Position numbers and translations under genes: made by a program. The notes below the pieces were generated by a model. That model saw only the letters and a list, made by a program, of their open reading frames with translations, was not told the DNA's origin and searched no databases. Positions 32,401 to 42,767 of a stretch of DNA of 64,000 nt are shown piece after piece; the first letter of the stretch is position 1, and the number at the start of each line of letters is the position of its first letter. Source of the DNA: Fulvia fulva (lineage: Eukaryota; Ascomycota; Dothideomycetes; Mycosphaerellales; Mycosphaerellaceae); assembly GCF_020509005.1 (NCBI RefSeq), contig NC_063020.1:3348001-3412000 (forward strand), in the 5' to 3' direction.

Positions 32401-33499
32401 CTCAAGCAAAAGGTGTGTCTGCAGTGGACGCTGAAGCTGCTTCTACATGGCCTGGTCCACAGACTATCGTCTGCCACCGCCAGTGATCGTGCCAAACACC
32501 GTCTCAATACTCTCCAGCCGCCTTCTCAAGTATCGCTAGCCAACGAGCGTGCCCACGGTGAACACCTCTTTGACCGCCTGTCCCGCCTCTCGTAGACTCT
32601 CAACATCGATAAGGACTACGGCTACTTCCCGCCACATATCAGCGACATTTCTGATGAAAGTAGCTTTGCTAGCACAACTGGAAATGATAAGAAGGTCCCA
32701 CGACGATTACTCGAGGGAGGCAATTGCGTTTGGCTTTGGCGTATGGAAGCCTTCACAGTCAAAAACACGCACGGCATCACTTGGGCTAAGTTGTCAAAGC
32801 AGGTGCGTCTTTGTCTTGACCGGTGCACCAAATTCCACACAGGTGAGGCAATTCGGGAGGCGCGGTGCCCATACGTCCCCCTGCGGATTGCCTTAACGGT
32901 GTGCATGATATAGTCGTAGTCGAGAAGTGCAATGGTTAGCACGGCTAAATGGGCTTTGCGAATGCTTACGTTCATCCATGACTTCTTGCGGGAGGCATTC
33001 CACGAGCTGGAGATTGGTGTGCAAGCGACCCAGGCACTGGCATTGGCTTTGGGCTGCAGGAATTCTAAAGGTCACAGACACAAGAAGTATACCTCTCAGT
33101 ACTGATACCCGGGCCTGAAGATCATCAAATCGAAGCTGCAAGAGCATTTTCATGGCCACGTATCCAGGGGGCGGAATAAATCGATGGCGAGACGATGGAA
33201 GATCACACCGAGAGATGGCTCAATTTCGAGCAGTGAAGTGCTTCGGAGAGCATTGAGCAGGGATGATATGATATGACTGATGCGTGGGAAGCGAGGACAC
33301 CTGATGCGGGGACACATGAGTGCTTGGGATCACAATTCCAGCGTTAATGTACAAAATAGCCGCACGGCACAGCATGTGACGATGCGCGAGCAATGTGATC
33401 CGTGCGCCGGATCTGTGGGTACAAAAGTCAACCTCACTCTCTATTCCTTCTCTTATGACAGCATTTTTCTTTAAGGCCGTGCCATCTTCCTCAATCGTC
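32401..33499. other. intergenic, possible small minus-strand gene not resolved
   Basis: 1.1 kb between RFT1 and the F-box cluster. On the minus strand around 33150-32820 there are good donor and acceptor signals (GTAAGC near 32970, a CTAAC branch and CCGCAG near 32885) flanking short open stretches. I could not assemble a protein that I recognise, so no gene is called. Confidence 0.35.
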
Positions 33500-34396
33500 A
33501 TGACACCTCAGACTACTCCAATACCAGCGAACATGGATCCCATGCTCGAGGGCACCCTGACATCACCGTCTTTGTGCGACACCTGCACCCCCACCACCCT
33601 CGCCTCCTCAAAGAACGACCTGACCCAAGACTCGACTACTTCAGCCCATGAGCAAGTCCTCAACACGTACGAGCTTCTCGAACGAATTCTCGCTCATCTT
33701 CCTCTCAAAAAGCTCTTCACCATACAACGCGTGTCGCGCCAATGGCACGGTCTCATGGCCAGAAGCATCCCCATCCGGCGTAAGATGTTCTTACAGGCCG
33801 CGAGCGGCCCTCATCAACCTCAAGACGTTCAAGGCTTCCTCTCGTACATCGGCCGTCCACTCTTCAACCCACGCACAGACGTCAGGGTCTACCACTTCCG
33901 CGACTCAGACTACGATTTCCACGACGGTGGCTTTGGAACGTTTGCGAAGATGCGGGTCGAGGCCGAGTTCATGCGTAAGGGCGACACCTTGAGCATTCCT
34001 ATGAGTAGCATCGGCACAACGCCATGCTACGGAGACGTTCAGCCTTCGTGGCGGAAGATGTTGCTCATGCAGCCTCCGGCTACAGCGATGAGCGTAGGAA
34101 CTTGGGGTGATGACCTCGTATGGGACCATGTGGCCAGCGAAGATGCGGTGGCGACGATCTGGAATCCGCGTGGGCTCACCTTTGCGGATTTGGAGGATGT
34201 GCCGGAGACATTTAAGAGGCAGGAGAAGAGGTTTCCGATGGCGTCGATGGAGACCGACAGGTTTACTTTGGTGTTTGGGGAGGAGGTGCAGAAGAGCGAT
34301 GGCCATGCTCATGTCTCATCAGTTTTTGAGGAGTGCTCGAGAACCCCTGATCGAGGAGAACTGTGCAAGTGCTTGCGCATGCTTCTGGAGCCATGA
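33500..34396 (+). CDS. F-box protein of the W-R-x-M-L family, tandem copy A
   Basis: A single exon of 298 aa from the ATG at 33500; an in-frame ATG at 33455 is possible but would add hydrophobic residues not shared by relatives. F-box: NTYELLERILAHLPLKKLFTIQRVSRQW. The family core is PSWRKMLLMQPPATAM, followed by the conserved WNPRGLTFADLEDVP and the C-terminal ECSRTPDRGELCKCLRMLL, in which the C-x-C-L end is shared with copies B and C. No intron interrupts the F-box, unlike the two copies at 23-25 kb. Probably a substrate adaptor of an SCF ubiquitin ligase, target unknown. Three such genes lie head-to-tail within 3 kb. Confidence 0.82.
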   Translation: MTPQTTPIPANMDPMLEGTLTSPSLCDTCTPTTLASSKNDLTQDSTTSAHEQVLNTYELLERILAHLPLKKLFTIQRVSRQWHGLMARSIPIRRKMFLQAASGPHQPQDVQGFLSYIGRPLFNPRTDVRVYHFRDSDYDFHDGGFGTFAKMRVEAEFMRKGDTLSIPMSSIGTTPCYGDVQPSWRKMLLMQPPATAMSVGTWGDDLVWDHVASEDAVATIWNPRGLTFADLEDVPETFKRQEKRFPMASMETDRFTLVFGEEVQKSDGHAHVSSVFEECSRTPDRGELCKCLRMLLEP

Positions 34397-34735
34397 GGCG
34401 GTGCCGGATGAGAGTTGAGACGCTTGCCGATTGAATCAGGATCAGGCTCAGGTTCAACGTGGCAGGGCGGCATGGTGTAACAGCCTCGAGAGATTGTGTA
34501 GCGAGGCAGAACCGAGAGTCATAGCATGTGATCTGGTTTAAACAGCGCGTATCAGAGCACACAGCATGACACCGCGCCTTCCGCGCACTTGAATGTCACT
34601 GTGCATGTGATCACACTTCCCTGTCATGATCCCTGCTCAAGCGCGCTTGGTCCTTCCTTCCATCAAGTTTCTTTCCACTTCGTCTTCTGTTACACCACAC
34701 ATCGAGACCGAAACACAACCACCACACCAACAATA
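34397..34735. other. intergenic
   Basis: 339 bp between tandem F-box copies A and B. Nothing else seen. Confidence 0.5.
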
Positions 34736-35482
34736 ATGGCGGACACAAACCACCACACTACGACCGCGACAACAGGAACATCTGCTGCTACCGCAGTTTT
34801 CGGCACATACGAACTCCTCGAGCAGACTCTGCTGCAGCTACCACTTCGAAAGCTCTTCACCATTCAACGAGTGGCACCCAACTGGAAAGATGTCACATCG
34901 CGATCCACACCACTAGGAGAACGGATGTTCCTCCTGGCTAATGGTCCAGCTCTACGACCTTCTGCGGCAGGCACTGCGTTGGAAAGTGCCGAATACAATG
35001 TCGACCTGAAGCTGAACCCAGCTACTAACGTCTGGGTCAACTGCAAGAAGGGCAAACATTACTATCACGGCGGCACTGGGCTGGCCGAAAGTAGTGTAAG
35101 CCGCTCGTACGGACGAGGAGGTTGGTGGATAGACATGGAAGGAGTGTGCATTCCTGGTAACGCGCACACGCTTCGAGCCTCGTGGCGTGACATGCTTCTT
35201 ACACAGCCACCGGTCACTATCCTATGCATCTGGAACCCGTCCAGTGGTAACCTAGGCTCTATCTGGAATCACACGGGCCTCAGCTTTGGAGACCTACACG
35301 AGACCCAGATCCAGATCGGCCAGCGACTTCGATCGTGTGGAAGCCGTGGATGCTATCTTCTCTTTTCCTTGCGACTTGCTTGGGACGATGGAGCCGAGAC
35401 ACAGATGTGCATTGAAAATTGCAGCGCCCAGAAAGACGACGAAGGACATTGTGATTGTCTGCGGTCGCTTCTACCATCGTAA
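34736..35482 (+). CDS. F-box protein of the W-R-x-M-L family, tandem copy B
   Basis: A single exon of 248 aa from the ATG at 34736, preceded by an A/C-rich leader. After a Thr/His-rich start comes the F-box FGTYELLEQTLLQLPLRKLFTIQRV. Then NVDLKLNPATNVWV, which matches the L-K-F-N-P segment of copy C, the core ASWRDMLLTQPPVTIL, the segment WNHTGLSFGDLHET and the C-terminal NCSAQKDDEGHCDCLRSLL. It shares exact F-box words (PLRKLF-x-IQR) with copies A and C, so these three are closer to each other than to the pair at 23-25 kb. Function as for the family. Confidence 0.82.
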   Translation: MADTNHHTTTATTGTSAATAVFGTYELLEQTLLQLPLRKLFTIQRVAPNWKDVTSRSTPLGERMFLLANGPALRPSAAGTALESAEYNVDLKLNPATNVWVNCKKGKHYYHGGTGLAESSVSRSYGRGGWWIDMEGVCIPGNAHTLRASWRDMLLTQPPVTILCIWNPSSGNLGSIWNHTGLSFGDLHETQIQIGQRLRSCGSRGCYLLFSLRLAWDDGAETQMCIENCSAQKDDEGHCDCLRSLLPS

Positions 35483-35688
35483 AACCTTTCTCGACCGAGG
35501 ACCCAGGCAGCTGTTGAACACCAGAAGCTTGCATTGGAAGAAATCGGCTCAAGCCACAAAGCTAGCATGTGAGCCGCTGATCCCTGCTAGGAGCAGTTGG
35601 CCTCACTTGTCCTGCAACTGAGCTCCAGCACAACAGAAGACCTTGCACACGCCGCACAACCGCTGCCGCCTCCCCTCGACCATCCAAC

Positions 35689-36543
35689 ATGCGCAACTAC
35701 AACAAGCGCAAGACTGCGCGACCGTCAATCCCCAAGTCCAGCGATGAGAACGCCTCTGTGCCAGCATCCGTAGCAGTCTTCGGGACCTACGAGCTTCTCG
35801 AAAAGATCATCGCCCACCTACCACTTCGAAAGCTCTTCCAAATCCAGCGACTCTCGCACGCCTGGCAGGACCTTCTTGCGGACTCAATTCAACTCCGCAA
35901 GAAAATGTTCCTGCAAGCCAATGGCGTTCCCTTCCGCGATACCTGCAACAGCTCCCGAAACCTCCACCTGAAGTTCAATCCCACAGCTGTTGTGGAAGTC
36001 TATACAGGAGACCGCACAGGCGTCTCTCACGTGGGTATCCACAACAGATCCTGTCCCACGGGCAAATATTACTCTAGAAGCAACCTCTACGCCACAATGA
36101 TCGAGCGCTGCGATCGCAATGACCTCATTCAAGTCACGATCCCCTCCAGAACCATCGACTACACATTGCTTCACCCATGTCAAGCGCTGGGATCATGGCG
36201 CAAGATGCTCCTCACCCAGCCTCCTATAACAGCTCTGGATGTGAAGTGCTACCAGGGGGTATCCCGGTACTCCATCACGGCGGAGAGGGTATATGCCACA
36301 GTCTACAACCCTGCGGGTCTCACCTACGGCGATGTGGTCGATCTAATCATCACACTGCGGCAGCAAGGGGCGCAGGTGGTTTCGGAGGATAGGTGGACTG
36401 TGAAAGACTTCTCTGGGAGCTTCGACTCTACCATGTTCGATGGCGATAAGATGTTGGGTCTGAGGATGAAGGCATGCACTGGCAAGATGGACGAGGACGG
36501 CAACGGATGTTGTGGGTGCTTGCAGCTGTTTGTGTCGGCGTGA
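35689..36543 (+). CDS. F-box protein of the W-R-x-M-L family, tandem copy C
   Basis: A single exon of 284 aa from the ATG at 35689. A basic N-terminus (RNYNKRKTARPS) precedes the F-box FGTYELLEKIIAHLPLRKLFQIQRLSHAW. Then LHLKFNPTAVVEVY, a Cys-containing insert absent from copy B (NRSCPTGKYYSRSNLY), the core GSWRKMLLTQPPITAL, YNPAGLTYGDVVDLI and the Cys-rich end CTGKMDEDGNGCCGCLQLF. It lies convergent to SOF1, 216 bp between stops. Family role is inferred from the F-box only. Confidence 0.82.
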   Translation: MRNYNKRKTARPSIPKSSDENASVPASVAVFGTYELLEKIIAHLPLRKLFQIQRLSHAWQDLLADSIQLRKKMFLQANGVPFRDTCNSSRNLHLKFNPTAVVEVYTGDRTGVSHVGIHNRSCPTGKYYSRSNLYATMIERCDRNDLIQVTIPSRTIDYTLLHPCQALGSWRKMLLTQPPITALDVKCYQGVSRYSITAERVYATVYNPAGLTYGDVVDLIITLRQQGAQVVSEDRWTVKDFSGSFDSTMFDGDKMLGLRMKACTGKMDEDGNGCCGCLQLFVSA

Positions 36544-36759
36544 CGCAAGCTGGATGGTTGTGTCTGAAGTGAAGGACGATTGAGGTAGCTCCACAGCACG
36601 GAGGAAGCATTGAGATCTTGACTTGGCCGGACAGTGTCCACTCAAGCGATAGAACAGCGATAGCTGCCAGACCCATGGTATCATCGTTTTCGACCTAGTA
36701 ACGCCATGCAAATGCTCAACCCAGAACGCCGTGCAATGTAGCCATTATCGTAAACACGC

Positions 36760-38160
36760 TTACTTTTCGGTAGCAAGCACCATCTTCTCCCTCTCACTCC
36801 GTCTTGCCTTCTGTCCCTTCCTGGTATGCTTCCTCTCGTTCTCTTCTCTTCTCTTAATACTCTTCAGCTCCTCGCCCTTAATCTCGCCCGCCTTCTTCAC
36901 CACCTTTGGCACGTGCCTGTGTCTGGCAATCCTCCTGATCTCTGGCATGTGCTTCCACCTCTCCTTCAGCGCCTCGTCGTATTCTAGCTTCTGTCGTTCT
37001 CTCGCACTCTTCACACCGCTTCGCTCGCTTGCGTGTGCTCTCCATAGTCGAATGTTGCCATCGTCGGAACCAGAAAGGACGTAGGTCGAGTCACCTGTGA
37101 AAGTGGTTGAGAAGACTCGCTGCATGCGCTTAGTGTGGTAGATGTCCCTGCTGTGGCCGGACTTCTGCGGTGTCCAGAGACGGAGTGTGCGGTCGTAGGA
37201 AGCGGAGACGAGCTCTTGGCCAGTTGGCGAGAAGGAGACGTCCATGACAGCCGAGACGTGGTCTTTGAGGACGTTCAAAGCTCTTGTTAGGTTCCGGGTG
37301 TCGAACAGATAGATGTTGTGATCCTCGTTGGCTAAGGCGAGGTTGAAAGGCTCGATTGGATTCCATGCTATGGCGTTGCTGGACATGGTAAGGACTGATC
37401 GATGAAGTGGGGAGGATGTTCGTAAGTCGTAGAGCACCAGTGATCGATCCGATGCGCAAGATGCCAGAAGGGAAGTCTCAGACTGGTTGAAGGATAAGGC
37501 ATTGATCGTGTCGATCGCAGTAGGCCAGGCAAGAGTCTGGGTGGGTGTCGTCGAGGGCCGCTCGAGGTCGTATAACTGGATCGCGGAGGATGCTGCTGCG
37601 GCGAAGGCGGGCTCGTGTCGGTGCATCGTCAAGGCTGTGAAGGCGCTCGATCCTAGCCAAGTCGCAGTCGGCTTGCTGCCCTTCGTCGTGTTGTATGGAT
37701 CGTAGAGCTTGACTGTCCTGTCTGCACCACAACTCAACAACTTCCTCCCCCGTGTCCAGCACATGCCCTTGACCAGATTCTCATGCGCTTGCGTCTGCCA
37801 CACCTCTTCCCGACTCGGCACATCCCACACTTTCAGCACTCCATCACCACTTCCACTCGCCAGATTGTCCAGAGCATTCGGGTCCTTGGCCAGCCTGTAC
37901 ACCCCGTCCACGTGACCCTTCCCTAGCTGGGCAACAAAGGGCGCAGCGAACATGCGCTCCATCTTGGTCGCATTGAGGGCACGAGTATATTCTCTCGCCC
38001 TCTCGAATGGGTGCAGAGCAGGATCGAGGTTGCGAGGTTGACGGGCGACATCGCTGCCGGGAGTCTGAATGGAGCTCGATGAGCGGGTGAGAGCTTTGAT
38101 TTTCTGTTCGATAGTCAGTATGCGGTGATATAGCCTCATGCTACAGTATTTACATACCAT
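36760..38160 (-). CDS. SOF1: Sof1/DCAF13 WD40 protein of the U3 snoRNP
   Basis: Exon 1 is only the ATG (38160-38158); a 54-nt intron follows (GTATGT to GAACAG) and exon 2 runs 38103-36760, giving 448 aa. Splicing joins the start codon to KIKALTRS, matching the MKIK-type start of Sof1. The order is HPFERAREYTRALNATKMERMFAAPF, WD repeats (LASGSGDGVLKVWDVPS, LLSCGADRTVKLYD, FSPTGQELVSASYDRTLRLW, LSGSDDGNIRLW) and the diagnostic Sof1 C-terminal domain (LEYDEALKERWKHMPEIRRI, RHRHVPKVVKKA) with a lysine/arginine-rich tail. Sof1 acts in the nucleolus in 18S rRNA processing. It shares a short divergent promoter with RPN6. Confidence 0.95.
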   Translation of the reverse strand: MVCKYCSMRLYHRILTIEQKIKALTRSSSSIQTPGSDVARQPRNLDPALHPFERAREYTRALNATKMERMFAAPFVAQLGKGHVDGVYRLAKDPNALDNLASGSGDGVLKVWDVPSREEVWQTQAHENLVKGMCWTRGRKLLSCGADRTVKLYDPYNTTKGSKPTATWLGSSAFTALTMHRHEPAFAAAASSAIQLYDLERPSTTPTQTLAWPTAIDTINALSFNQSETSLLASCASDRSLVLYDLRTSSPLHRSVLTMSSNAIAWNPIEPFNLALANEDHNIYLFDTRNLTRALNVLKDHVSAVMDVSFSPTGQELVSASYDRTLRLWTPQKSGHSRDIYHTKRMQRVFSTTFTGDSTYVLSGSDDGNIRLWRAHASERSGVKSARERQKLEYDEALKERWKHMPEIRRIARHRHVPKVVKKAGEIKGEELKSIKRREENERKHTRKGQKARRSEREKMVLATEK

Positions 38161-38421
38161 GATCGATCCATCGTCTTGGAAGAAGTTCGAGAGCGCAAGA
38201 AAGATTTGGTGATAGCAGCGGAACTGAGTCCGGCGCTTGTGCAACCTTGTTGGCCGATCACTGGCGTGTTTGCTTCGGAGCCTCCAGCTGCAGCTTCACA
38301 ACTCCCATCATCGCCGGAACAAACGACACAACATCCATCACAGTCGACCATTACAGTACTTGATCGAGAGCCGCATACCACATCGAATACCGGACTACTA
38401 CATCAGACCAGAACATCCAAG
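38161..38421. promoter_or_regulatory. shared divergent promoter of SOF1 and RPN6
   Basis: 261 bp between two divergent start codons. No specific site is recognised. Confidence 0.45.
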
Positions 38422-39747
38422 ATGGCGGTGGAGGAGAATGCGAAGCGGGTAGAAGAGGCGAAGAAGCTGTCCAAGGACCAACCACAAAAGGCAGAGCAGA
38501 TCTACAAGGACATCTTGTCGAAACCACCAGGAACGAATGAGCGAGCTGTGTGCGACTTCGAGAATGCCCTCACAGGTCTGGGCGAGCTATATCGTGATGG
38601 AAAGCGGACAGAAGACCTGGCCAACCTCATCCAACAAACACGGGACTCGCTGTCGGGATTCGCAAGAGCGAAGATTGCAAAGCTAGGTATGTTGTGATGG
38701 ATTGTGCAGCACAGACGTTCAGATGCTGATCTTGTGATAGTGCGCCAGCTCCTTGACTACCTCGCCGCGATCCCGAACACCGTCGACACCCAGATAACCG
38801 TCACAAAGTCATGCATCGACTGGGCTGTATCTCAGAGACAGGGCTTCTTACGCCAGAGCTTGGAAGTCCGTCTGGTCAATCTCCACATGCAGAAGCAGGA
38901 CTACTACGATGCTCTCACACTCATCAACCGCTTGCTGAAAGAGCTGAAGCGCTTGGATGACAAGCTGGTGTTGGTCGAGGTACAACTGCTGGAGAGCAAG
39001 GTCTACCATGCATTGGGCAACATCCCTAAAGGAAGAGCAGCTTTGACAAGTGCAAGGACAAGCGCTGCATCAGTCTACACACCACCGCTCCTCCAAGCCG
39101 GTCTTGATATGCAGTCCGGACAGCTGCACGCCGAAGATGGTGATTTCAACACTTCCTTCTCGTACTTCATCGAAGCAATGGAGGGCTACCACTCGCAGGA
39201 TGACCCCGTCAAGGCTACCGCAGCATTACAGTACATGCTGTTGTGTAAGATCATGCTCAACCTCAAGGACGATGTTGATGCGCTCATGACCTCGAAGCAC
39301 GCTATTCGATACGCAGGAAAGGGACTCGACGCCATGAAGGCCGTTGCACGAGCACACAACAACCGCAGTCTGGAAGAGTACGAGCAGGCATTACACGCAT
39401 ACCGGTACGAGCTCGGCAGCGATCGTTTCATCGCATCGCATCTCCGCCGTCTGTACGACAGCATGTTGGAGCAGAACTTGATCAAGGTCATTGAGCCATT
39501 CTCACGCGTCGAGATCAGCCACGTCGCCAAGATGGTTGGACTTGACCAGGCACAAGTCGAGCGCAAGCTTGGCCAGATGATCCTGGATCATGTCATCGTT
39601 GGCGTGCTCGACCAAGGCAAAGGTGTGCTCGAGATCTTCGAGGAGAGCGAGCGGGACAAGGGTTATGATGCCGCCCTCGACACGATTGAGAAGCTGGGCA
39701 GCGTGGTGGATGTGCTCTACACCAACCAAGCGACACTGCTTGAGTAG
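38422..39747 (+). CDS. RPN6: 26S proteasome lid subunit Rpn6
   Basis: Exons 38422-38686 and 38741-39747 (54-nt phase-1 intron), 423 aa. The N-terminal TPR-like solenoid is recognisable (AEQIYKDILSKPPG, ENALTGLGELYRDGKRTEDL, LLDYLAAIPNTVDTQITV and SCIDWAVSQRQGFLRQSLE), followed by LQYMLLCKIMLNLKDDV and the PCI domain with winged helix (LYDSMLEQNLIKVIEPFSRV, EISHVAKMVGLDQAQVERKL). It ends VVDVLYTNQATLLE. Length and order fit PSMD11/Rpn6, which clamps the proteasome core and lid together. Confidence 0.96.
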
Positions 39748-40118
39748 ATGGTACGTGGGAACATTGCGACGACGCATTGTATGATACCTAGCATTGCTTG
39801 CTGTCGTGCATAGTAGTAAAAGCACTCAACGACACGGATAGAGCGGCCAAACGAAGCAAGCAGATACGCTCGCACGAAGACCAATCAACGTCTTCAATAC
39901 TCGCTGCTTACTTCCGCTTTTGGCACTCACGTGACTCAGACCGAGCCCGTCCGAGCGTCATCGGAGATTCTGTTAGCTTTGTCGACCCTCACAAGCGCAT
40001 CATACGTCCCTATCAATCTTTTGACATTACACACCCACCACGAAGATCTCTACACCATCGACACACATCCAATTCATCACCAAAAACACTCCTGCGCACC
40101 CGAGAAAGACACTCCGCA
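39748..40118. other. intergenic, ISU1 promoter
   Basis: 371 bp; only the RPN6 3' UTR and a CA-rich leader of ISU1 are seen. Confidence 0.5.
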
Positions 40119-40736
40119 ATGTTCAAGCGCGTCCTCGCCACCGCTCCGGCACAAGCCAGCGCTGCTGTCCGTCACGCAGCTACCTCCTCCGCCCGTCCAC
40201 AATTCGCCTCAACCATCACAAAAGCAACACTCTCCACACCCGTACGACGCTCCTACCATGAAAAAGTTCTGGACCACTACAACAACCCCCGCAATGTCGG
40301 CTCCATGAAGAAGGACGATGTCGACGTCGGCACAGGTCTCGTTGGCGCGCCCGCATGTGGAGATGTCATGAAATTGCAAATCAAAGTCGGCAAGAACGCA
40401 GACGGAGAGGACATGATCGACGAAGTGAAGTTCAAGACTTTCGGATGCGGATCTGCTATCGCAAGTTCGAGTTACTTGACAGAGCTGGTGAGGGGCATGA
40501 CGCTCGAGGAGGCGGGCAGGATCAGGAATACGGAGATTGCGAAGGAACTTTGCTTGCCGCCGGTTAAGCTGCATTGTTCGATGTTGGCAGAGGATGCGAT
40601 CAAGAGTGCGATAAGCAACTACTACACGAAGAACCCTAAGGCGCGGGCGACGGATTTGGGAGGTACTGGAGCGGCGATGCCGAAGATTGAGATTGAGAAG
40701 ATTGGCAGCAACGACAATGTCCAGCCTTCGCTATAA
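40119..40736 (+). CDS. ISU1: mitochondrial iron-sulfur cluster scaffold
   Basis: A single exon of 205 aa from the ATG at 40119. Residues 1-45 are basic, Ser/Ala-rich and poor in acidic residues (MFKRVLATAPAQ), a typical matrix-targeting presequence. The IscU core follows: YHEKVLDHYNNPRNVGSM, then the three ligand cysteines in GAPACGDVMKL, FKTFGCGSAIASSS and KLHCSMLAEDAI, plus the LPPVK chaperone-binding motif. Isu1 holds the nascent [2Fe-2S] cluster made by Nfs1/Isd11 and passes it on with Ssq1/Jac1 help. The C-terminal tail after residue 170 (ATDLGGTGAAMPKIEIEKIG) is a little longer than in yeast. Confidence 0.96.
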   Translation: MFKRVLATAPAQASAAVRHAATSSARPQFASTITKATLSTPVRRSYHEKVLDHYNNPRNVGSMKKDDVDVGTGLVGAPACGDVMKLQIKVGKNADGEDMIDEVKFKTFGCGSAIASSSYLTELVRGMTLEEAGRIRNTEIAKELCLPPVKLHCSMLAEDAIKSAISNYYTKNPKARATDLGGTGAAMPKIEIEKIGSNDNVQPSL

Positions 40737-41726
40737 GCGAGGCGGACAGATGGGAAGTTGCTATGACCAGACTGTAGGACAGGTTGTCTTTGATGATGTT
40801 TTAGCGGGTCCCTTTTTCTCTTTTTCTTTGCACATATGTGGCGTGGGTCGGTGGGAAGAATAACAAAAGATGTGTGATACTACTGGGATAGGGAGTACCA
40901 GACTCTATGTGCCTTCTGAAGGAGAGGCAAGGTGCATGACCTAGCTACGTATTTACGTAGCGATGAAGAATTCACTCGCTGACATCAAATCGACCCGGTG
41001 TTCGATACCGTCCTCTGACTTTCGTGGAGAGTCATTTGTCACTCCTCTCATCATGTGCACACCAGCGCATTGCTCTGCATAGCATTGTCGGAGCCGCTGT
41101 TGGACTCTGTCCTAATGACAAGCAGGTAGATCGACGGCCAAAAAAGGCGCGAATTTCTCATCGAAGGTATGTATGTCCCTTCACAAGAACTGGTCATCAG
41201 CGTTGGCCATGATCAAGCTCATAGGAGAAACATATCGGCCTGTGCCTGGGCGGGTAAGCATGATTGGAAGCAATTGCTTACTTTAGTAGCTATCAAGCTT
41301 GACTCTGAGGACAATACTTTGGAATTTGGACATGAACAAATCTTCCAATTATCAGTATGAATTACCGAGACCAGAACCATAACTTTGTCGCCCAACTACC
41401 ACAACTATTCATCGATCGCATCGCTCAACATGTCGACATTACCAACCTACAACGAAGCGACAGCGCAGCCGCTACCTCAGACACAGGAATTGCACTGTCC
41501 TGAAGGACCTGGAGAATCACACGCGTACCTGATGCAAGGCGGTGTGCCTTATGCTGGCCATTACATGAATGTGCTGGCATGCCACCAGCACCGCTGAGTA
41601 AGTACCTCAATCTCTGTGCCTGTTGCCTGCAGCTAGTGTCGCACCACCAAGTGGAGTCGTTGCTGCATGCGTGTTGACTTCTGTTCCCAATGTCACTACT
41701 AACACTGTCCATACCGTTCACCGCAC
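40737..41726. other. intergenic with one small open frame
   Basis: 990 bp. A 55-codon open frame at 41430-41597 (starts MSTLPTYNEATAQ) ends in TGA directly followed by a donor-like GTAAGT. A strong CTAAC branch-like sequence lies near 41699. I could not splice it in frame to the hydrolase at 41727, so I leave it uncalled as a gene. Confidence 0.35.
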
Positions 41727-42767
41727 ATGATGGGGGTGCTCAAAGATCTGGAGACCTTCATGTTCTCCGCTGAGAGAACAGCTGATGATGGTGTGCCTTC
41801 CGCCTCGATGGCCATGCTCGATGACCCCACCGGACCGATCCAGACACATATCATAGCCCAGGACAAGAGGCACTACGATGCCAATACTGTGTACCAAGCA
41901 TGCAGCATATTCAAGGCTATCACGGCATTAGCAGAAGCCAAACTTATCGACTTGGGGCATTTGACTTATGATACCAAAGTCGTTGACCATGTCCCAGAAT
42001 CACTTTTGGATTCCATGCTGGACGACAAGACAAGACATCTCATGCAGTATGTCACTGTCGGACTCCTCGTAAGCCACCGCTCTGGGCTTTCTCAACATGG
42101 CTTTGCTGGCTATACTGGCGATACACCCTTACCTGGTTACACGGAGCTTTCAGCTGGACAGCCTCCAGCAAAGAGTCCTCGCTTGAGATTCTTGAACTTT
42201 CCAGGCAGCCAGTGTACGTACTCCGGCGGCGGTTTTGTGATCCTTCAGATACTTCTGGGGCAGATTATGGCGAAACCCTTCCCGGAAATCATGCAAGAGA
42301 TGGTTCTCGGTCCTTTAAAGATGAACCGGAGCCGCTTCGGTGATTTGCCTACCGACGAGAGCAACTTCGCAAAAGCACATGTGACAGGCTACGTCCAAGG
42401 AACCAACAGAGGACGAGGCTACCATGAGTTCACTGAACTGGCTGCAGCAGGACTCTGGACAACACCCTCAGACCTGCTGAAAGCAGTAGCTGCAATTCAA
42501 ATCTCACTGCATTCGGACTCCGGCTTCCTCTCCCGCGCCACAGCAGACGCAATGCTAGCTCCAGTATCGCCCAGCACGTCAGGTCTCAACATGGCTTATG
42601 GCTGTGGCAGCGACGGCACATTCTTCGCACACGCTGGTCAGAATGAGCCGGGCTTTACCTGCTATGTCATCGGAGCTCATGGGTATGCGCGGCCAGTGTT
42701 GAATGGAACCAATCAACCAGGAACAGCCAGTGTCTGCATCGTGACTAACTCAATCATTGCGTCCTGA
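41727..42767 (+). CDS. beta-lactamase-like serine hydrolase (class C/EstB fold)
   Basis: A single exon of 346 aa. Catalytic S-x-x-K is in YQACSIFKAITALA; the Y-S-G second motif is in QCTYSGGGFVILQ; and the third H-x-G motif is in FFAHAGQNEPGF. Additional family words are LIDLGHLTYDTKVVDHVPE and LLVSHRSGLSQHGFAGY. Fungal members of this serine hydrolase family are esterases, transferases or lactonases, some in secondary metabolism; the substrate is not predictable. No signal peptide is seen, so it is probably intracellular. Its last 14 bases overlap an F-box remnant on the opposite strand. An upstream exon cannot be excluded. Confidence 0.82.
   Translation: MMGVLKDLETFMFSAERTADDGVPSASMAMLDDPTGPIQTHIIAQDKRHYDANTVYQACSIFKAITALAEAKLIDLGHLTYDTKVVDHVPESLLDSMLDDKTRHLMQYVTVGLLVSHRSGLSQHGFAGYTGDTPLPGYTELSAGQPPAKSPRLRFLNFPGSQCTYSGGGFVILQILLGQIMAKPFPEIMQEMVLGPLKMNRSRFGDLPTDESNFAKAHVTGYVQGTNRGRGYHEFTELAAAGLWTTPSDLLKAVAAIQISLHSDSGFLSRATADAMLAPVSPSTSGLNMAYGCGSDGTFFAHAGQNEPGFTCYVIGAHGYARPVLNGTNQPGTASVCIVTNSIIAS

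Noticed and set aside
41430..41597. 55-codon open frame as first exon of the beta-lactamase-like gene
   Set aside because: A TGA precedes the donor-like GTAAGT and no in-frame splice to the hydrolase could be built.
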